Origin: an uncultured Eubacteriales bacterium
GTDB taxonomy: Bacteria; Bacillota; Clostridia; Oscillospirales; CAG-272
NCBI GenBank assembly: GCA_900546315.1
Contig: URCP01000001.1
Span: 42,799-106,798, forward strand
Length of the DNA: 64,000 nt
Direction: 5' to 3'
Positions 51,907 through 60,883 of this stretch are shown piece by piece; positions within the stretch are counted from its first letter, which is position 1; each line of letters begins with the position of its first letter. Made by a program: the position numbers and the translations under genes. Below the pieces are notes generated by a model. The model worked only from the letters and a program-made list of their open reading frames with translations. It was not told the origin of the DNA and did no database searches.

Positions 51907-53363
51907 AAAAAGCCCTCAGACTCATGGTGATCACACTTCTTACCGTTCAGATTCTCGTTTCATGCGGAGGAATGGATCACGGAACGCCAAAAGATCCGAC
52001 AGACACGACAACCGACGCCGAATCGACGACAGCGGCAGAAACATCAATACTTGACAGTCTGCCGGAAAGGGATTACGAAGGGACAGAGTATACGATACTG
52101 GCGCCGATAGAACAAGTAGTAACAAAGTATCTGGTTGAAGATATGACCGGCGAAAATCTGTCTGACGCAATATACAAACGAAACAAGGATGTTGAGGAAA
52201 TGTACAACATCAGATTCAATTATGATGTTGTCAACGGATACGCGGCCGGAATGAGTGATGTTCATAAAAGACTGACCGGAAGCGTGCTTGCTGGTGACTG
52301 TACATACGATTTGTTCGTCGGCTCATCAGCATATGTGTCATCATTGGTTCTTGAGGGTCTATTCTCAAATTTGATGAACGATCCGAACTTTGATTTTGAT
52401 GGAGCGTGGTGGCACAAGCTCGGGAATGCCAGTATGATGATGAATGACCGCCTGTATATCGCGAGCGGATTCTATGAGATTCAGACACTTACAGAGTCGT
52501 GGTGTATTCTTCTGAACAAGGGGTTGATTGAAGATCTTGATCTTGAGTCTCCGTATGCCTCCGTATATGATGGCACCTGGACTTTCGACAAGATGCTCAG
52601 TATGGCAAGAACAGCCGTTGTCGATCTGAATGGGGATTCGAAATTCGATAATAACGACAGATATGGACTTATTATGACAGAAAAGGAAGGATTTGCTTCG
52701 CTTTGTTACGGAATGGGGCGTCTGGTGACAGAGAATGATGAGAACGGCATTCCGAAACTGACAGACGCGAATGAACGCACGCTGAATATCATGGAAAAAA
52801 TCAATAATCTTGCCGGTAACAAGGATCATGTGATGTTTTCCGCTCATGCTCAGCCTGAGAAAGAGTTGATTCCGATGTTCAACAACAAGCAGGCGCTGTT
52901 TGCGATGTATCCGATGCGTATTGTTGAATATCCGGAAATGCGCGAGGCTTCTGATTTCGGTATTCTCCCTCTGCCAAAATATGACGAGAAGCAGGAAAAT
53001 TACATAACTCAGGCATGGCCGGAAATAAGCGCGATTCCCGCTCTTGTCAGAAATCGGGATATGAGTTCCACAGTGCTTGAAGCGCTGAACAGGGTCTCCT
53101 ATCTTGACGTATACCCGATCTATAAGGAGACAGTTCTCCAGAGAAAATTAGCCAGAGACGACGAATCCGCCGAAATAGTTGATATTATCAGTCAGAACGC
53201 GCTCTGTGATTTCGGTACAATATTCTTCATCCGAATTGAAGGCAGGCTGATATGGCCTCAGGATATATGTTCAAAATACGCTTCATGGTGGGCTTCCAAC
53301 AAGGAGAGGCTCAACGCGGAGCTTGATAAGATCATTGAAACAATAGAAAAAATCGACCACTGA
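51903..53363 (+). CDS. Extracellular solute-binding lipoprotein 5 (locus A)
   Basis: Exported binding lipoprotein of 486 residues: lipobox ILVSC (Cys21), Thr/Asp-rich tether to about 45, then a family-1 fold (IYKRNKDVEEMYNI, FDGAWWHKLGN, PLPKYDEKQENYIT). Its start overlaps the stop of the PnuC-like gene (ATGA), a rare coupling of a binding protein to a non-ABC membrane protein. It is closest in layout and sequence to lipoprotein 6 of the mirrored locus (both have SLPxxDxEGxEF/Y and the Y(N/D)xxNGYxxGMSDV segment). The ligand is presumably the product of the glycosidase that follows. Confidence 0.88.
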   Translation: MKKALRLMVITLLTVQILVSCGGMDHGTPKDPTDTTTDAESTTAAETSILDSLPERDYEGTEYTILAPIEQVVTKYLVEDMTGENLSDAIYKRNKDVEEMYNIRFNYDVVNGYAAGMSDVHKRLTGSVLAGDCTYDLFVGSSAYVSSLVLEGLFSNLMNDPNFDFDGAWWHKLGNASMMMNDRLYIASGFYEIQTLTESWCILLNKGLIEDLDLESPYASVYDGTWTFDKMLSMARTAVVDLNGDSKFDNNDRYGLIMTEKEGFASLCYGMGRLVTENDENGIPKLTDANERTLNIMEKINNLAGNKDHVMFSAHAQPEKELIPMFNNKQALFAMYPMRIVEYPEMREASDFGILPLPKYDEKQENYITQAWPEISAIPALVRNRDMSSTVLEALNRVSYLDVYPIYKETVLQRKLARDDESAEIVDIISQNALCDFGTIFFIRIEGRLIWPQDICSKYASWWASNKERLNAELDKIIETIEKIDH

Positions 53364-53384
53364 CAGAAAATGGGGGAACCAAAA

Positions 53385-54824
53385 ATGCTTAACATAGGAA
53401 ACCGTCTTGAGTGCTTCTTTGACCAGGAGCTTCTCGACATGAACGCGACAGACGCGGAGGTCAGGCTTCATCAGCCTGTGCGCCGTGAGGTTTCAATGGT
53501 TCATGACGCCGAATGGGAAGGCGACATGAGCAACTATCACTGTATTCTGAATGACGATGATCTTTACCGTATGTACTATCTCGGGTGGAGATATCGTGGA
53601 AACGCGCCTGTTGTCTGTTACGCGGAAAGCCGTGACGGCATACACTGGGTGAAGCCGGAGATCGGCATTTATGAGTTCAACGGTTCGCGTGCAAATAATA
53701 TCATACTTGACAGAAATGATAACCCGACAATAGACAACTTTACGGTCTTCAAGGATGAGAACCCGATGTGCAGCCCTGAAAATAGATACAAAGCGGCTGC
53801 AATGTATGGTGAACTCAAGGACGGAGTGATTCAGGGGACCGGACTATACCTGTATGTCAGCGCTGACGGAATACACTTTACAAGAGAACGACTGATAACG
53901 ACGAAAGGAGCCTTCGACTCCATGAATGTGATATTCTGGGACAAAATATCACAGAAATACAGGTGCTATTTCAGAAGCTTTCATCCGGCTCCCGAAGGGA
54001 CTCCGGCGTCTCCGACAGGAAACGATATCCGCGACATCAGGTATATGGAATCTGATGATTTCGAGAACTGGAGCGAGCCGGTCATGCTCAGATATGGTGA
54101 AGCTGAGGATTCTCCGCTCTATACGAATAATGTCCAGCCGTACTATCGCGCGCCGCACATATTTATCGGAATACCGACAAGATATGTCGAGAGAATCGAA
54201 TGGGACGACAGCTTTGAGGAACTCTGCGGGAAGGAAAAGCGTCTGGATCGCATGAAAGACTGCCAGCGATATGGATTGGTAGTGACTGACGCGTTATTCA
54301 TGACATCAAGGAATGGTGTCGATTTCAAGAAATACGACGAGGCATGGATGCCGCCGTATGAGGAAAACGGCCGCAACTGGACATACGCCGATTGCTATTT
54401 CGCGTATGGCATGATAGAAACGCCTTCTGAAAATGAAGGAGCCGACCCTGAAATATCACTGTATCTCACGGGTATAAACCACTGGATGGGTATACCTGCG
54501 GAGCTTGTCAGATACACTATCCGCCGCGACGGCTTCGTCTCGCTCCACGCCGGAGCGAAGGAAAAAGTCGTGCTGACGAAGGAATTCACCTATGACGGCG
54601 ACAGTCTTCACGTGAATTTCGCGACCTCTGCGAGAGGGTATATGAGCTTCACGCTCATTGACGCTGACGGAAAGCGCCATGAGAGCGCGAAGCACTTCGG
54701 AAACTCTACCTGCCGCAGGATAAAGATCGGTGAAAACGCGACAGGTCTCAACTCCGGAAAGCCTGTCAGACTGGAAATAAGGATGCGTGAAGCGGATCTG
54801 TACTCGATCAGATTCGGCAAGTGA
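53385..54824 (+). CDS. Five-bladed beta-propeller glycosidase-like protein (locus A)
   Basis: Protein of 479 residues resembling the GH32/GH43-like proteins common in glycan-degrading bacteria. A propeller core (about 1-380; YRMYYLGWRY, CYAESRDGIHWVKPEIGIYEFNGS, FDSMNVIFWDKISQKYRCYFR) is followed by a C-terminal beta-sandwich (about 385-479, ending RLEIRMREADLYSIRFGK). No signal peptide is present, so it should act inside the cell. Clear catalytic motifs of a named family are not visible to me. I chose ATG 53385 with GGGGGA 8 nt upstream, matching the paralogue's N-terminus. It overlaps the esterase gene (GTGA). Confidence 0.75.
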   Translation: MLNIGNRLECFFDQELLDMNATDAEVRLHQPVRREVSMVHDAEWEGDMSNYHCILNDDDLYRMYYLGWRYRGNAPVVCYAESRDGIHWVKPEIGIYEFNGSRANNIILDRNDNPTIDNFTVFKDENPMCSPENRYKAAAMYGELKDGVIQGTGLYLYVSADGIHFTRERLITTKGAFDSMNVIFWDKISQKYRCYFRSFHPAPEGTPASPTGNDIRDIRYMESDDFENWSEPVMLRYGEAEDSPLYTNNVQPYYRAPHIFIGIPTRYVERIEWDDSFEELCGKEKRLDRMKDCQRYGLVVTDALFMTSRNGVDFKKYDEAWMPPYEENGRNWTYADCYFAYGMIETPSENEGADPEISLYLTGINHWMGIPAELVRYTIRRDGFVSLHAGAKEKVVLTKEFTYDGDSLHVNFATSARGYMSFTLIDADGKRHESAKHFGNSTCRRIKIGENATGLNSGKPVRLEIRMREADLYSIRFGK

Positions 54825-54829
54825 GACTG

Positions 54830-55924
54830 ATGGAAAAAATGATAACACTCTCATCACTGAGCGCCGATGAACTCGGTGTCACGAACCCGAAAATCACGTG
54901 TCAGAGTGATCTCCGTTTCTACAGCGTGAAGCAGGAGCCGTTCACCACTTACGGTCTATATGACCCGCTTGGCGGTTTTCCGTACCATCGTATGCCAGAA
55001 TCGGTCGCCGAAGCCGTGAACGACGGGGTGAAGCTTAACAACTTCTGCACTGCCGGCGGACGTGTCCGTTTCGTCACCGATTCGGACTATATCGCGCTGC
55101 GGATGATCTCAGGCGGATCGGCGCATATGTCGAATATGTGTCTCAACGCCTCGTCGGCGTTCGATATATACGTTTCACGGAACGGAACCGATCGGTTCGC
55201 TGGCGTTTTTGACCCTCCGCTCACCGGATACACGGACGGGTACGACGATATAATCGGTCCGCCATGGCTGCCGAAGGGGCGCAAGGAGGTCACGATAAAC
55301 TTTCCTCTGTACTCCGGCGTTACCGGGCTCTGGATCGGGCTTGACAGAAACTCGGGGATCGAAAAAAGAGCCGGTTACAGAATCGGGAAGCCAATCCTGT
55401 ACTATGGCTCGTCTATAACCCAGGGCGGCTGCGCCTCAAGACCGGGCATGGCGTATGAAGCGATAATCTCACGCCGTCTGGACGCCGACTTCATCAACCT
55501 CGGGTTCAACGGTTCCGCGCGCGCGGAACAGCCGATAGCGGATTATCTGGCGTCGCTAGACCCGATCGTGTTCGTCATGGATTACGACTACAACGCGCCC
55601 GACCCGGAATACCTCGCGAAGACTCATGAGAATCTTTACAGAACATTCCGCGCCGCTCATCCGGATACTCCCGTCATCATGGTTGGCAAGCCAGACTTCT
55701 GGCTGTGCAATGAGAGCAATATGGAACGCCGCGACGTGATCTACAGAACTTACAACAACGCGCGGCTCCGCGGTGAAAAGGTGATCTTTATTGATGGTCA
55801 CTCTCTGTTCCCGGCAAATATGCGTGAGGAATGCACGGTAGACAATTGCCACCCGAACGACCTCGGAATGGTCGGTATGGCGGATGTTATAGGAAGAGCC
55901 GTTGAGTTCGCTCTGAGTATGTAA
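54830..55924 (+). CDS. SGNH/GDSL-family esterase (locus A)
   Basis: Carbohydrate-esterase-like protein of 364 residues: an N-terminal jelly-roll domain (about 1-185) and a SGNH hydrolase domain. The serine is in YYGSSITQGG, the glycine in NLGFNGSAR, and the catalytic Asp/His pair in VDNCHPND. Such proteins remove acetyl or other acyl groups from oligosaccharides. There is no signal peptide. The start is ambiguous: GTG at 54821 overlaps the upstream stop as GTGA, and ATG at 54830 and 54839 are in frame. I use the ATG at 54830. It is the last gene of locus A, ending at a shared terminator. Confidence 0.85.
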   Translation: MEKMITLSSLSADELGVTNPKITCQSDLRFYSVKQEPFTTYGLYDPLGGFPYHRMPESVAEAVNDGVKLNNFCTAGGRVRFVTDSDYIALRMISGGSAHMSNMCLNASSAFDIYVSRNGTDRFAGVFDPPLTGYTDGYDDIIGPPWLPKGRKEVTINFPLYSGVTGLWIGLDRNSGIEKRAGYRIGKPILYYGSSITQGGCASRPGMAYEAIISRRLDADFINLGFNGSARAEQPIADYLASLDPIVFVMDYDYNAPDPEYLAKTHENLYRTFRAAHPDTPVIMVGKPDFWLCNESNMERRDVIYRTYNNARLRGEKVIFIDGHSLFPANMREECTVDNCHPNDLGMVGMADVIGRAVEFALSM

Positions 55925-55935
55925 CGGCGAAACAG

Positions 55936-55984
55936 AACAAACAGGTACTATGCAAGTTTTCATTGCATTGTGCCTGTTTGTTTC
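55936..55984. terminator. Bidirectional terminator between the mirrored loci
   Basis: ACAAACAGGTAC and GTGCCTGTTTGT form a 12-bp stem (one wobble) with a small inner hairpin, and TTTC follows. It lies between the two convergent SGNH esterase genes and is the centre of the mirror arrangement. Confidence 0.75.
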
Positions 55985-56012
55985 TATTACAATTTGGAAA
56001 TTGTTGCTCTGA

Positions 56013-57083
56013 TCAATACACCATGAACGCACCGATACGTATCATCTTTCCATCCGATTCGTCAGCCTTGCTGTCTGCGACGCGGATACTCAGCGTGTGA
56101 TGACCATTCTCAAGCTCGCCGCCGAAAAGCGGTCCGCCGAGAAAATCATTTCTCCGGTTAAACGGACTCCATACACGGAACAGAGTTTCCTGACCACCAT
56201 CAATACTCCAGTAGAAATTCCCTGAATCCTTAGAGTACATTACATACATGCCGATTCTCCGCCCGTCAAACTCAAATGTAAGCGACGCGCCGCTCGTGCC
56301 TTCAAGATACCCATCATAGTATCCGCAGATGCTCTTGTCAACCTTCTTGAATCCGATCGCGACCGCGTTTTCCGACGCATCCTCAAGCCGCGCGCTGAGC
56401 CTCAGATCATGTGAAATCTGTTCCGGAAGCTCCTTCACCGTCGGCGTGGGTTCAGCTTTATCAAGCATTTCCGCCAAATGATCGGTTATTGTCCGCGCGC
56501 AGACCGCGTATCCGGCGTCATTCGGATGAATAGCGTCAGGAAGCCAGTCGTCCCAGACGCCGCCGGATGAAAGCACACGAGTTCTGAGAGCCTCCCCGAC
56601 ATCTATCTGCGGGATGCCATATCTGTGCATCACCGTGGAATAAGCCCCGCGCGACACATATTCGCCGCCGGACGCGAGATTTTCCGCCATACCTCTTGTC
56701 ATCGTGTGGATAAAAACGATATCAGTGTGAGGATCAGCAAGATATATCTTTCTTAAGATAGTCTCCGCGTTCGTTAGGATCTCATTGTAATCGGTTCCGG
56801 CGTCGTTGACCGAAAACTCGATGAATACAAGATCAGGTTTTCCGGACAGCAGATCGCGATCAAGGCGGAACATTCCCATCTCGGACCCGGTGCCGCCGAT
56901 AGCTCCCTGTAACGCGTTTATCTCGTGATCCGGATACCGCTCACGGAACCAATCAGTAACCGCGCCGCGCCAAGATGTCTTCTCCGTGTCAGACGCTCCC
57001 GCGCCTTCAGTTATTGAACCGCCGAAGAATCCAAGCGTAAGTTTGTTTTCGTTTTTGAGTTTGTATAGAGTGTTTTCAAGCAT
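56013..57083 (-). CDS. SGNH/GDSL-family esterase (locus B)
   Basis: Protein of 356 residues with the SGNH domain first (about 12-215: Ser in FFGGSITEGAG, Gly in GAIGGTGSEMG, Asn in EFSVNDAGTD, Asp/His in LPDAIHPND). A C-terminal beta-sandwich follows (about 230-356). The domain order is the reverse of the locus A esterase, so the two are analogues recruited separately and not simple duplicates. AAAGGA lies 6 nt before ATG 57083, and the gene starts 10 bp after the glycosidase stop. It probably deacylates an oligosaccharide in the cytosol. Confidence 0.87.
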   Translation of the reverse strand: MLENTLYKLKNENKLTLGFFGGSITEGAGASDTEKTSWRGAVTDWFRERYPDHEINALQGAIGGTGSEMGMFRLDRDLLSGKPDLVFIEFSVNDAGTDYNEILTNAETILRKIYLADPHTDIVFIHTMTRGMAENLASGGEYVSRGAYSTVMHRYGIPQIDVGEALRTRVLSSGGVWDDWLPDAIHPNDAGYAVCARTITDHLAEMLDKAEPTPTVKELPEQISHDLRLSARLEDASENAVAIGFKKVDKSICGYYDGYLEGTSGASLTFEFDGRRIGMYVMYSKDSGNFYWSIDGGQETLFRVWSPFNRRNDFLGGPLFGGELENGHHTLSIRVADSKADESDGKMIRIGAFMVY

Positions 57084-57093
57084 ATTGCATCCT

Positions 57094-58548
57094 TTACTTT
57101 CCGAACCGTATCGAATACAGGTCAGCGTCCCTGAGCCGCACCTCAAGTCTTACAGGCTTTCCCGACAGACGTTTCACTGCGTCATCCGCTATCTTTATCC
57201 TTCTGTGCGTCGAGTTTCCGAAGTGTTCCTCGCTCTGATAATGGTTTCCGTTTTCGTCAATCAGAGTAAAGTACATATATCCCCACGCGGATGTCGCGAA
57301 ATTGACGTACAGCTCATCGCCATCATATGTGAACTCCTTTGTAAGGATCATCTTCTCCTTGCCGTCCGCGCGGAGGGAGACGAATCCGTCGCGACGGATG
57401 GTGTAGCGGACAAGTGTTGCGGGTTCTATCCAATACTTCTCACCGTTGAAAAGCGATATCTCAGGGTCTGAACCGATTATATCAGACGGAGTCTCAAGCA
57501 TTCCGTATGCAAAGAAGCAGTCACCGTAAAGCCAGTTCGTCCCATCCTCCGGAAGCGGCGGGCAAAACGCCTCTTCATACTTCACAAACTTCTTGCCATC
57601 AGCGGATGTCATAAATCCACAATCTGTTATCGCAAGACCGGATCTCGGTTCGAAACGCGACATACGCTCGCGTCTCTCCTTCTGTCCGCAGAGTTCGTCA
57701 AAGCTGTCTCCCCACGTGATACGCTCGATATATCTTGTCGGAAGTCCGATATACGTGTGCGGCTCGCGATAGTACGGCATGATATTGTTCGTATAGAGCG
57801 GAATATCCGTGTGTTCCGGATCATCTATGATGAACGGTTCGCTCCAGTTTTTGAAATCGACCGATTCGGTGTATCTGACGTCTCGTATCGCGTTTCCGGA
57901 TACCGATGAAGGCGTCCCCTCGGGAGCGGGATGGAATCCTCTGAAATAGCAGCGGTATTTTCCGTATTCCTCGTCCCAGAATATGACGTTCATCGAGTCA
58001 TACGCGCCAGTGTCGGCGTCGAGGAGCAATTCGCCCTTTTTAAAATGTAGTCCGTCCGCGCTGTAATACACTCTCAGTCCGCCTTCCGGGTCGGGACCGT
58101 TCTCTGTCGGAAAGTTGTACAGACTGACCGCCTTGAAAAGTCTTTCGGGCGGGCACGCCGGATTCGTATCCTTGAATACGAAGAAGTTGTCGATATTGGG
58201 ATGAAGCGATTCATCTATTATAATATTGTTATCCTTTGAACCATTGAACTCAAAAAGCCCAAGCTTTGGCTTCACCCAGTGCAGGCAGTCGGTACTCTCC
58301 GCATAGCATATGAATGAGCGCAGCGTCACACCGCTTCCTCCGCGATAATACATACGGTAAATATCCCCGTCCTTTATTATCACGTGATAACAGCTTATCG
58401 AACCTTCCCACGGCTCATCATGAACCATGACAGTCTCACGGCGTACCGGGTTATGCATACGGTATTCCGCCGTTGTCTTCTCCTCATCAACCAGTCTTCC
58501 GGTAAAGAAGCACTCAATACGGTTCCCTGTTTTTATAATATCGTTCAT
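57094..58548 (-). CDS. Five-bladed beta-propeller glycosidase-like protein (locus B)
   Basis: Paralogue (484 residues) of the protein at 53385, alignable over its full length. Shared blocks include TGNRIECFF, YRMYYRGG, CYAESTDCLHWVKPKLGLFEFNGS, YDSMNVIFWDEEYGKYRCYFRGFHPAPEGTPSS and the C-terminal VRLEVRLRDADLYSIRFGK. AGGAG precedes the ATG. It has no signal peptide. Its neighbours (binding lipoprotein upstream, SGNH esterase downstream) are in the same order as in locus A. The linkage it cleaves is unknown. Confidence 0.77.
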   Translation of the reverse strand: MNDIIKTGNRIECFFTGRLVDEEKTTAEYRMHNPVRRETVMVHDEPWEGSISCYHVIIKDGDIYRMYYRGGSGVTLRSFICYAESTDCLHWVKPKLGLFEFNGSKDNNIIIDESLHPNIDNFFVFKDTNPACPPERLFKAVSLYNFPTENGPDPEGGLRVYYSADGLHFKKGELLLDADTGAYDSMNVIFWDEEYGKYRCYFRGFHPAPEGTPSSVSGNAIRDVRYTESVDFKNWSEPFIIDDPEHTDIPLYTNNIMPYYREPHTYIGLPTRYIERITWGDSFDELCGQKERRERMSRFEPRSGLAITDCGFMTSADGKKFVKYEEAFCPPLPEDGTNWLYGDCFFAYGMLETPSDIIGSDPEISLFNGEKYWIEPATLVRYTIRRDGFVSLRADGKEKMILTKEFTYDGDELYVNFATSAWGYMYFTLIDENGNHYQSEEHFGNSTHRRIKIADDAVKRLSGKPVRLEVRLRDADLYSIRFGK

Positions 58549-58565
58549 TTGTTACTCCTGATCTT

Positions 58566-60020
58566 TTATGTGTTGGCGTTCTCAGCAGCTTTTTCCTGAA
58601 AATCATCAAGAATCCCCTGCCATTTCTTAAGATTTCTGGCGAATGATGAAACAACGTCTTCCTTACCTACTTTATACATCGGATATGATTCGGCAAACTG
58701 GAAAAGGAATCCATAAGTTATATCACATTGCTTTCCGGAATTTATTATATCAAGCATCTGTCCGGTGACCTCATCTGATGAATACTTGACTTTGAGCGCC
58801 TGTTCAAAGTATTGCGGAAATACCGTGCGGTATGTTTCCGATTGCAAAGCCTCGAGCATGATTGCCGAATTATCAAAATCTTTGACAATCAGCGGAATAG
58901 TCGCCGGTTCCGGTAAGACAGCCGTTATATATTCTCCCTGTGACTCGTCATACATTGGTGTCGGAATTATTCCATACTCGCCAAAATTTCTGAGCTCCGT
59001 ACCGCCGGCGTGCTCCAGCTTATGTATCATAAACAGACAGTGATCGCCGACAAATGTATTTCTCATTGTCGGGTAATCAATCTCGGTTTTTGCAGCAAAA
59101 TACTGGTCACCGGAATATAGCTTCTTCATGTCTTCCGCTATAGCAACAAGTCTGTCATCCGGATCTTTCATGATAATTTTTCCGTCTTCTCTCTTTGTGA
59201 ATTTGTATCCCATTGAAAGTGTCAGGAACGGAATAAAATCATCGGTCGATATTATACCTACAAGATCTTTGTCATCGACCTTGTTGTTTCCATCAATATC
59301 ATGTGTCACAAGCTCGGAAAACTCGTTCATCTTATCAAATGTCCATTTTTTATCGAGTACGATTTGATACAGATCATCTATTCCATAGTCTGAAACCACA
59401 TTCTTGTTGAAAAAAGTGACAATGCTCTCCGCCGTGTTCATCATCCCGTATGCGCCGAATCCGAAGTAAACGCTGTTGTTTACCGAAAACTCATCATTCA
59501 GATAGTTGAACCACCACGGCTGATTAAAATCAAGCTGTTCAAAAGTTCTGAGGTCAGAAAACACGCCGTCCGCGATAAGCGGAAATACGTAAACTATACT
59601 TCCGACCATCAGATCAAAATCCATAGTTCCACCCATAACGCTGCCTGTGATAGCGCTCTTTACATCCGACATACCGCCCATATAGCCGTTATAGATCCTA
59701 TAATTGATCTTGCTGTTGAACCTTTCCTCAACGGTTTTATTTCTCGTATACACGGCGTCGTTAACGATATCTCCGGTCTCCTCCGCGTCGTAGAAATACT
59801 TCCACTGCTCAGCGGCGGTAAGAATGTTGAACTCCGCGCCCTCCATGTCCTTGTCGGGCAGACTGTCGAGCCATTTCGAAGTCGTCTCTTCCGGCGTCGT
59901 GTCCTGCGTGACTGTATCCGTGTCCTTATCTGTCGGCTGACTGTCCCCGCACGCAATGCCTGACAAACAAACCAGCATAGCGAGTACCAGTGCCGTTATT
60001 CTCATAAAACTGTTTTTCAT
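58566..60020 (-). CDS. Extracellular solute-binding lipoprotein 6 (locus B)
   Basis: Exported binding lipoprotein of 484 residues: lipobox SGIAC (Cys24), Thr/Asp-rich tether, family-1 fold (YTRNKTVEERFNSKI, LDFNQPWWFNYLNDE, PTPMYDESQGEYIT). It corresponds to lipoprotein 5 of locus A. Its ATG overlaps the stop of the PnuC-like gene (ATGA), the same coupling as in locus A. DIDGNNKVDDKDL resembles an EF-hand-like loop, also seen in homologues. It lies 17 bp upstream of the glycosidase gene. Confidence 0.88.
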   Translation of the reverse strand: MKNSFMRITALVLAMLVCLSGIACGDSQPTDKDTDTVTQDTTPEETTSKWLDSLPDKDMEGAEFNILTAAEQWKYFYDAEETGDIVNDAVYTRNKTVEERFNSKINYRIYNGYMGGMSDVKSAITGSVMGGTMDFDLMVGSIVYVFPLIADGVFSDLRTFEQLDFNQPWWFNYLNDEFSVNNSVYFGFGAYGMMNTAESIVTFFNKNVVSDYGIDDLYQIVLDKKWTFDKMNEFSELVTHDIDGNNKVDDKDLVGIISTDDFIPFLTLSMGYKFTKREDGKIIMKDPDDRLVAIAEDMKKLYSGDQYFAAKTEIDYPTMRNTFVGDHCLFMIHKLEHAGGTELRNFGEYGIIPTPMYDESQGEYITAVLPEPATIPLIVKDFDNSAIMLEALQSETYRTVFPQYFEQALKVKYSSDEVTGQMLDIINSGKQCDITYGFLFQFAESYPMYKVGKEDVVSSFARNLKKWQGILDDFQEKAAENANT

Positions 60021-60745
60021 TCTGATTCAGCCCTTTCTGTTTTTTGATTTTTCTGTTCCGAGTAAATTCTCCGCACCGAGAAAAACTGCCTTGTGACGCA
60101 GATGAACGAGTAGACCGAGAATACTACATATGTGACCATCTCCGGTCTGTCAATCGCCATCGCGATGTTCAGCACTATGCCGAGCACTCCCGAGACGAGC
60201 ATCAGCCATGTGTACTCGATATACGACAGAAGCGTCAGAACGCTCGTCGCGACACCGAGAATCGATGTCGCTCCGTCAAGCAGACTGTATCCCGACCCCG
60301 CCGCCGTCAGCACGGCAAGCGTCAGCGCATAGCATACAGCAAGACCCACAAGCGATATAATCCGCGCCCTCACGCTCATCCGCCTGAACTCAGTCGAGTT
60401 CTTATATTTATGCCTAGACCACCTCGCGAATGTCACAAGCTGGAACGGACAGGACACAAGTAGCGCCTGCGCCGCCGAACCGTAGATTCCAAGCATCAGA
60501 TAGACGATCGTGTAAATAATCGAGTTTATTCCCCCGATCAGACACGCGTACCGGTTCGCTCCCGCCTGCAGCATCCCCACGACGAGCGATACAAACAGCG
60601 GCAGCATCCTGAGCGGCGTCTGCCCGAAAGCGATCCACGTCACAATCAGTCCGACCGCGGTCACCCCGAGAAGCGCCGCCGAAATCATCGCTTGCGTCTT
60701 CTCAATGTTCTTCTCTGTATTGTTTGTTTCCTTTGCCGATGTCAT
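60017..60745 (-). CDS. PnuC-like membrane protein (locus B)
   Basis: Integral membrane protein of 242 residues, about seven hydrophobic segments, paralogous to the protein at 51208 (shared QTPLRMLPLFVSLVVGMLQ, LLVSCPFQLVTFARWSRH, SLLDGATSILGVATSVLTLLSYIEYTWLM). I chose the ATG at 60745 because the predicted transcription start (near 60790) lies inside the upstream part of the frame that begins at 60805. It leads the locus B operon. Family resemblance suggests nicotinamide-riboside-type transport, but the conserved pairing with a sugar-binding lipoprotein argues for another cargo. Confidence 0.63.
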   Translation of the reverse strand: MTSAKETNNTEKNIEKTQAMISAALLGVTAVGLIVTWIAFGQTPLRMLPLFVSLVVGMLQAGANRYACLIGGINSIIYTIVYLMLGIYGSAAQALLVSCPFQLVTFARWSRHKYKNSTEFRRMSVRARIISLVGLAVCYALTLAVLTAAGSGYSLLDGATSILGVATSVLTLLSYIEYTWLMLVSGVLGIVLNIAMAIDRPEMVTYVVFSVYSFICVTRQFFSVRRIYSEQKNQKTERAESE

Positions 60746-60796
60746 CAGAGTTAATACCACCCCATTGCTTTCTTCGTATTCATCGATGTTGTATAT

Positions 60797-60825
60797 ATTA
60801 TACATGATTCATTCCGAAAAAACAA
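60797..60825 (-). promoter_or_regulatory. Promoter of locus B operon
   Basis: The minus strand reads TTGTTT, 17 bp, TATAAT. Its -35 box lies inside the T run of the preceding AraC terminator. Confidence 0.6.
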
Positions 60826-60858
60826 TAGCACCGTGCGACTTGTTAGAGGCGCACGGTG
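60820..60858 (-). terminator. Terminator of AraC regulator 3
   Basis: CACCGTGCG-N12-CGCACGGTG followed on the minus strand by CTATTGTTTTTT. Confidence 0.8.
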
Positions 60859-60883
60859 TCCCATTTTCGGAAGTTTTGCTGTT

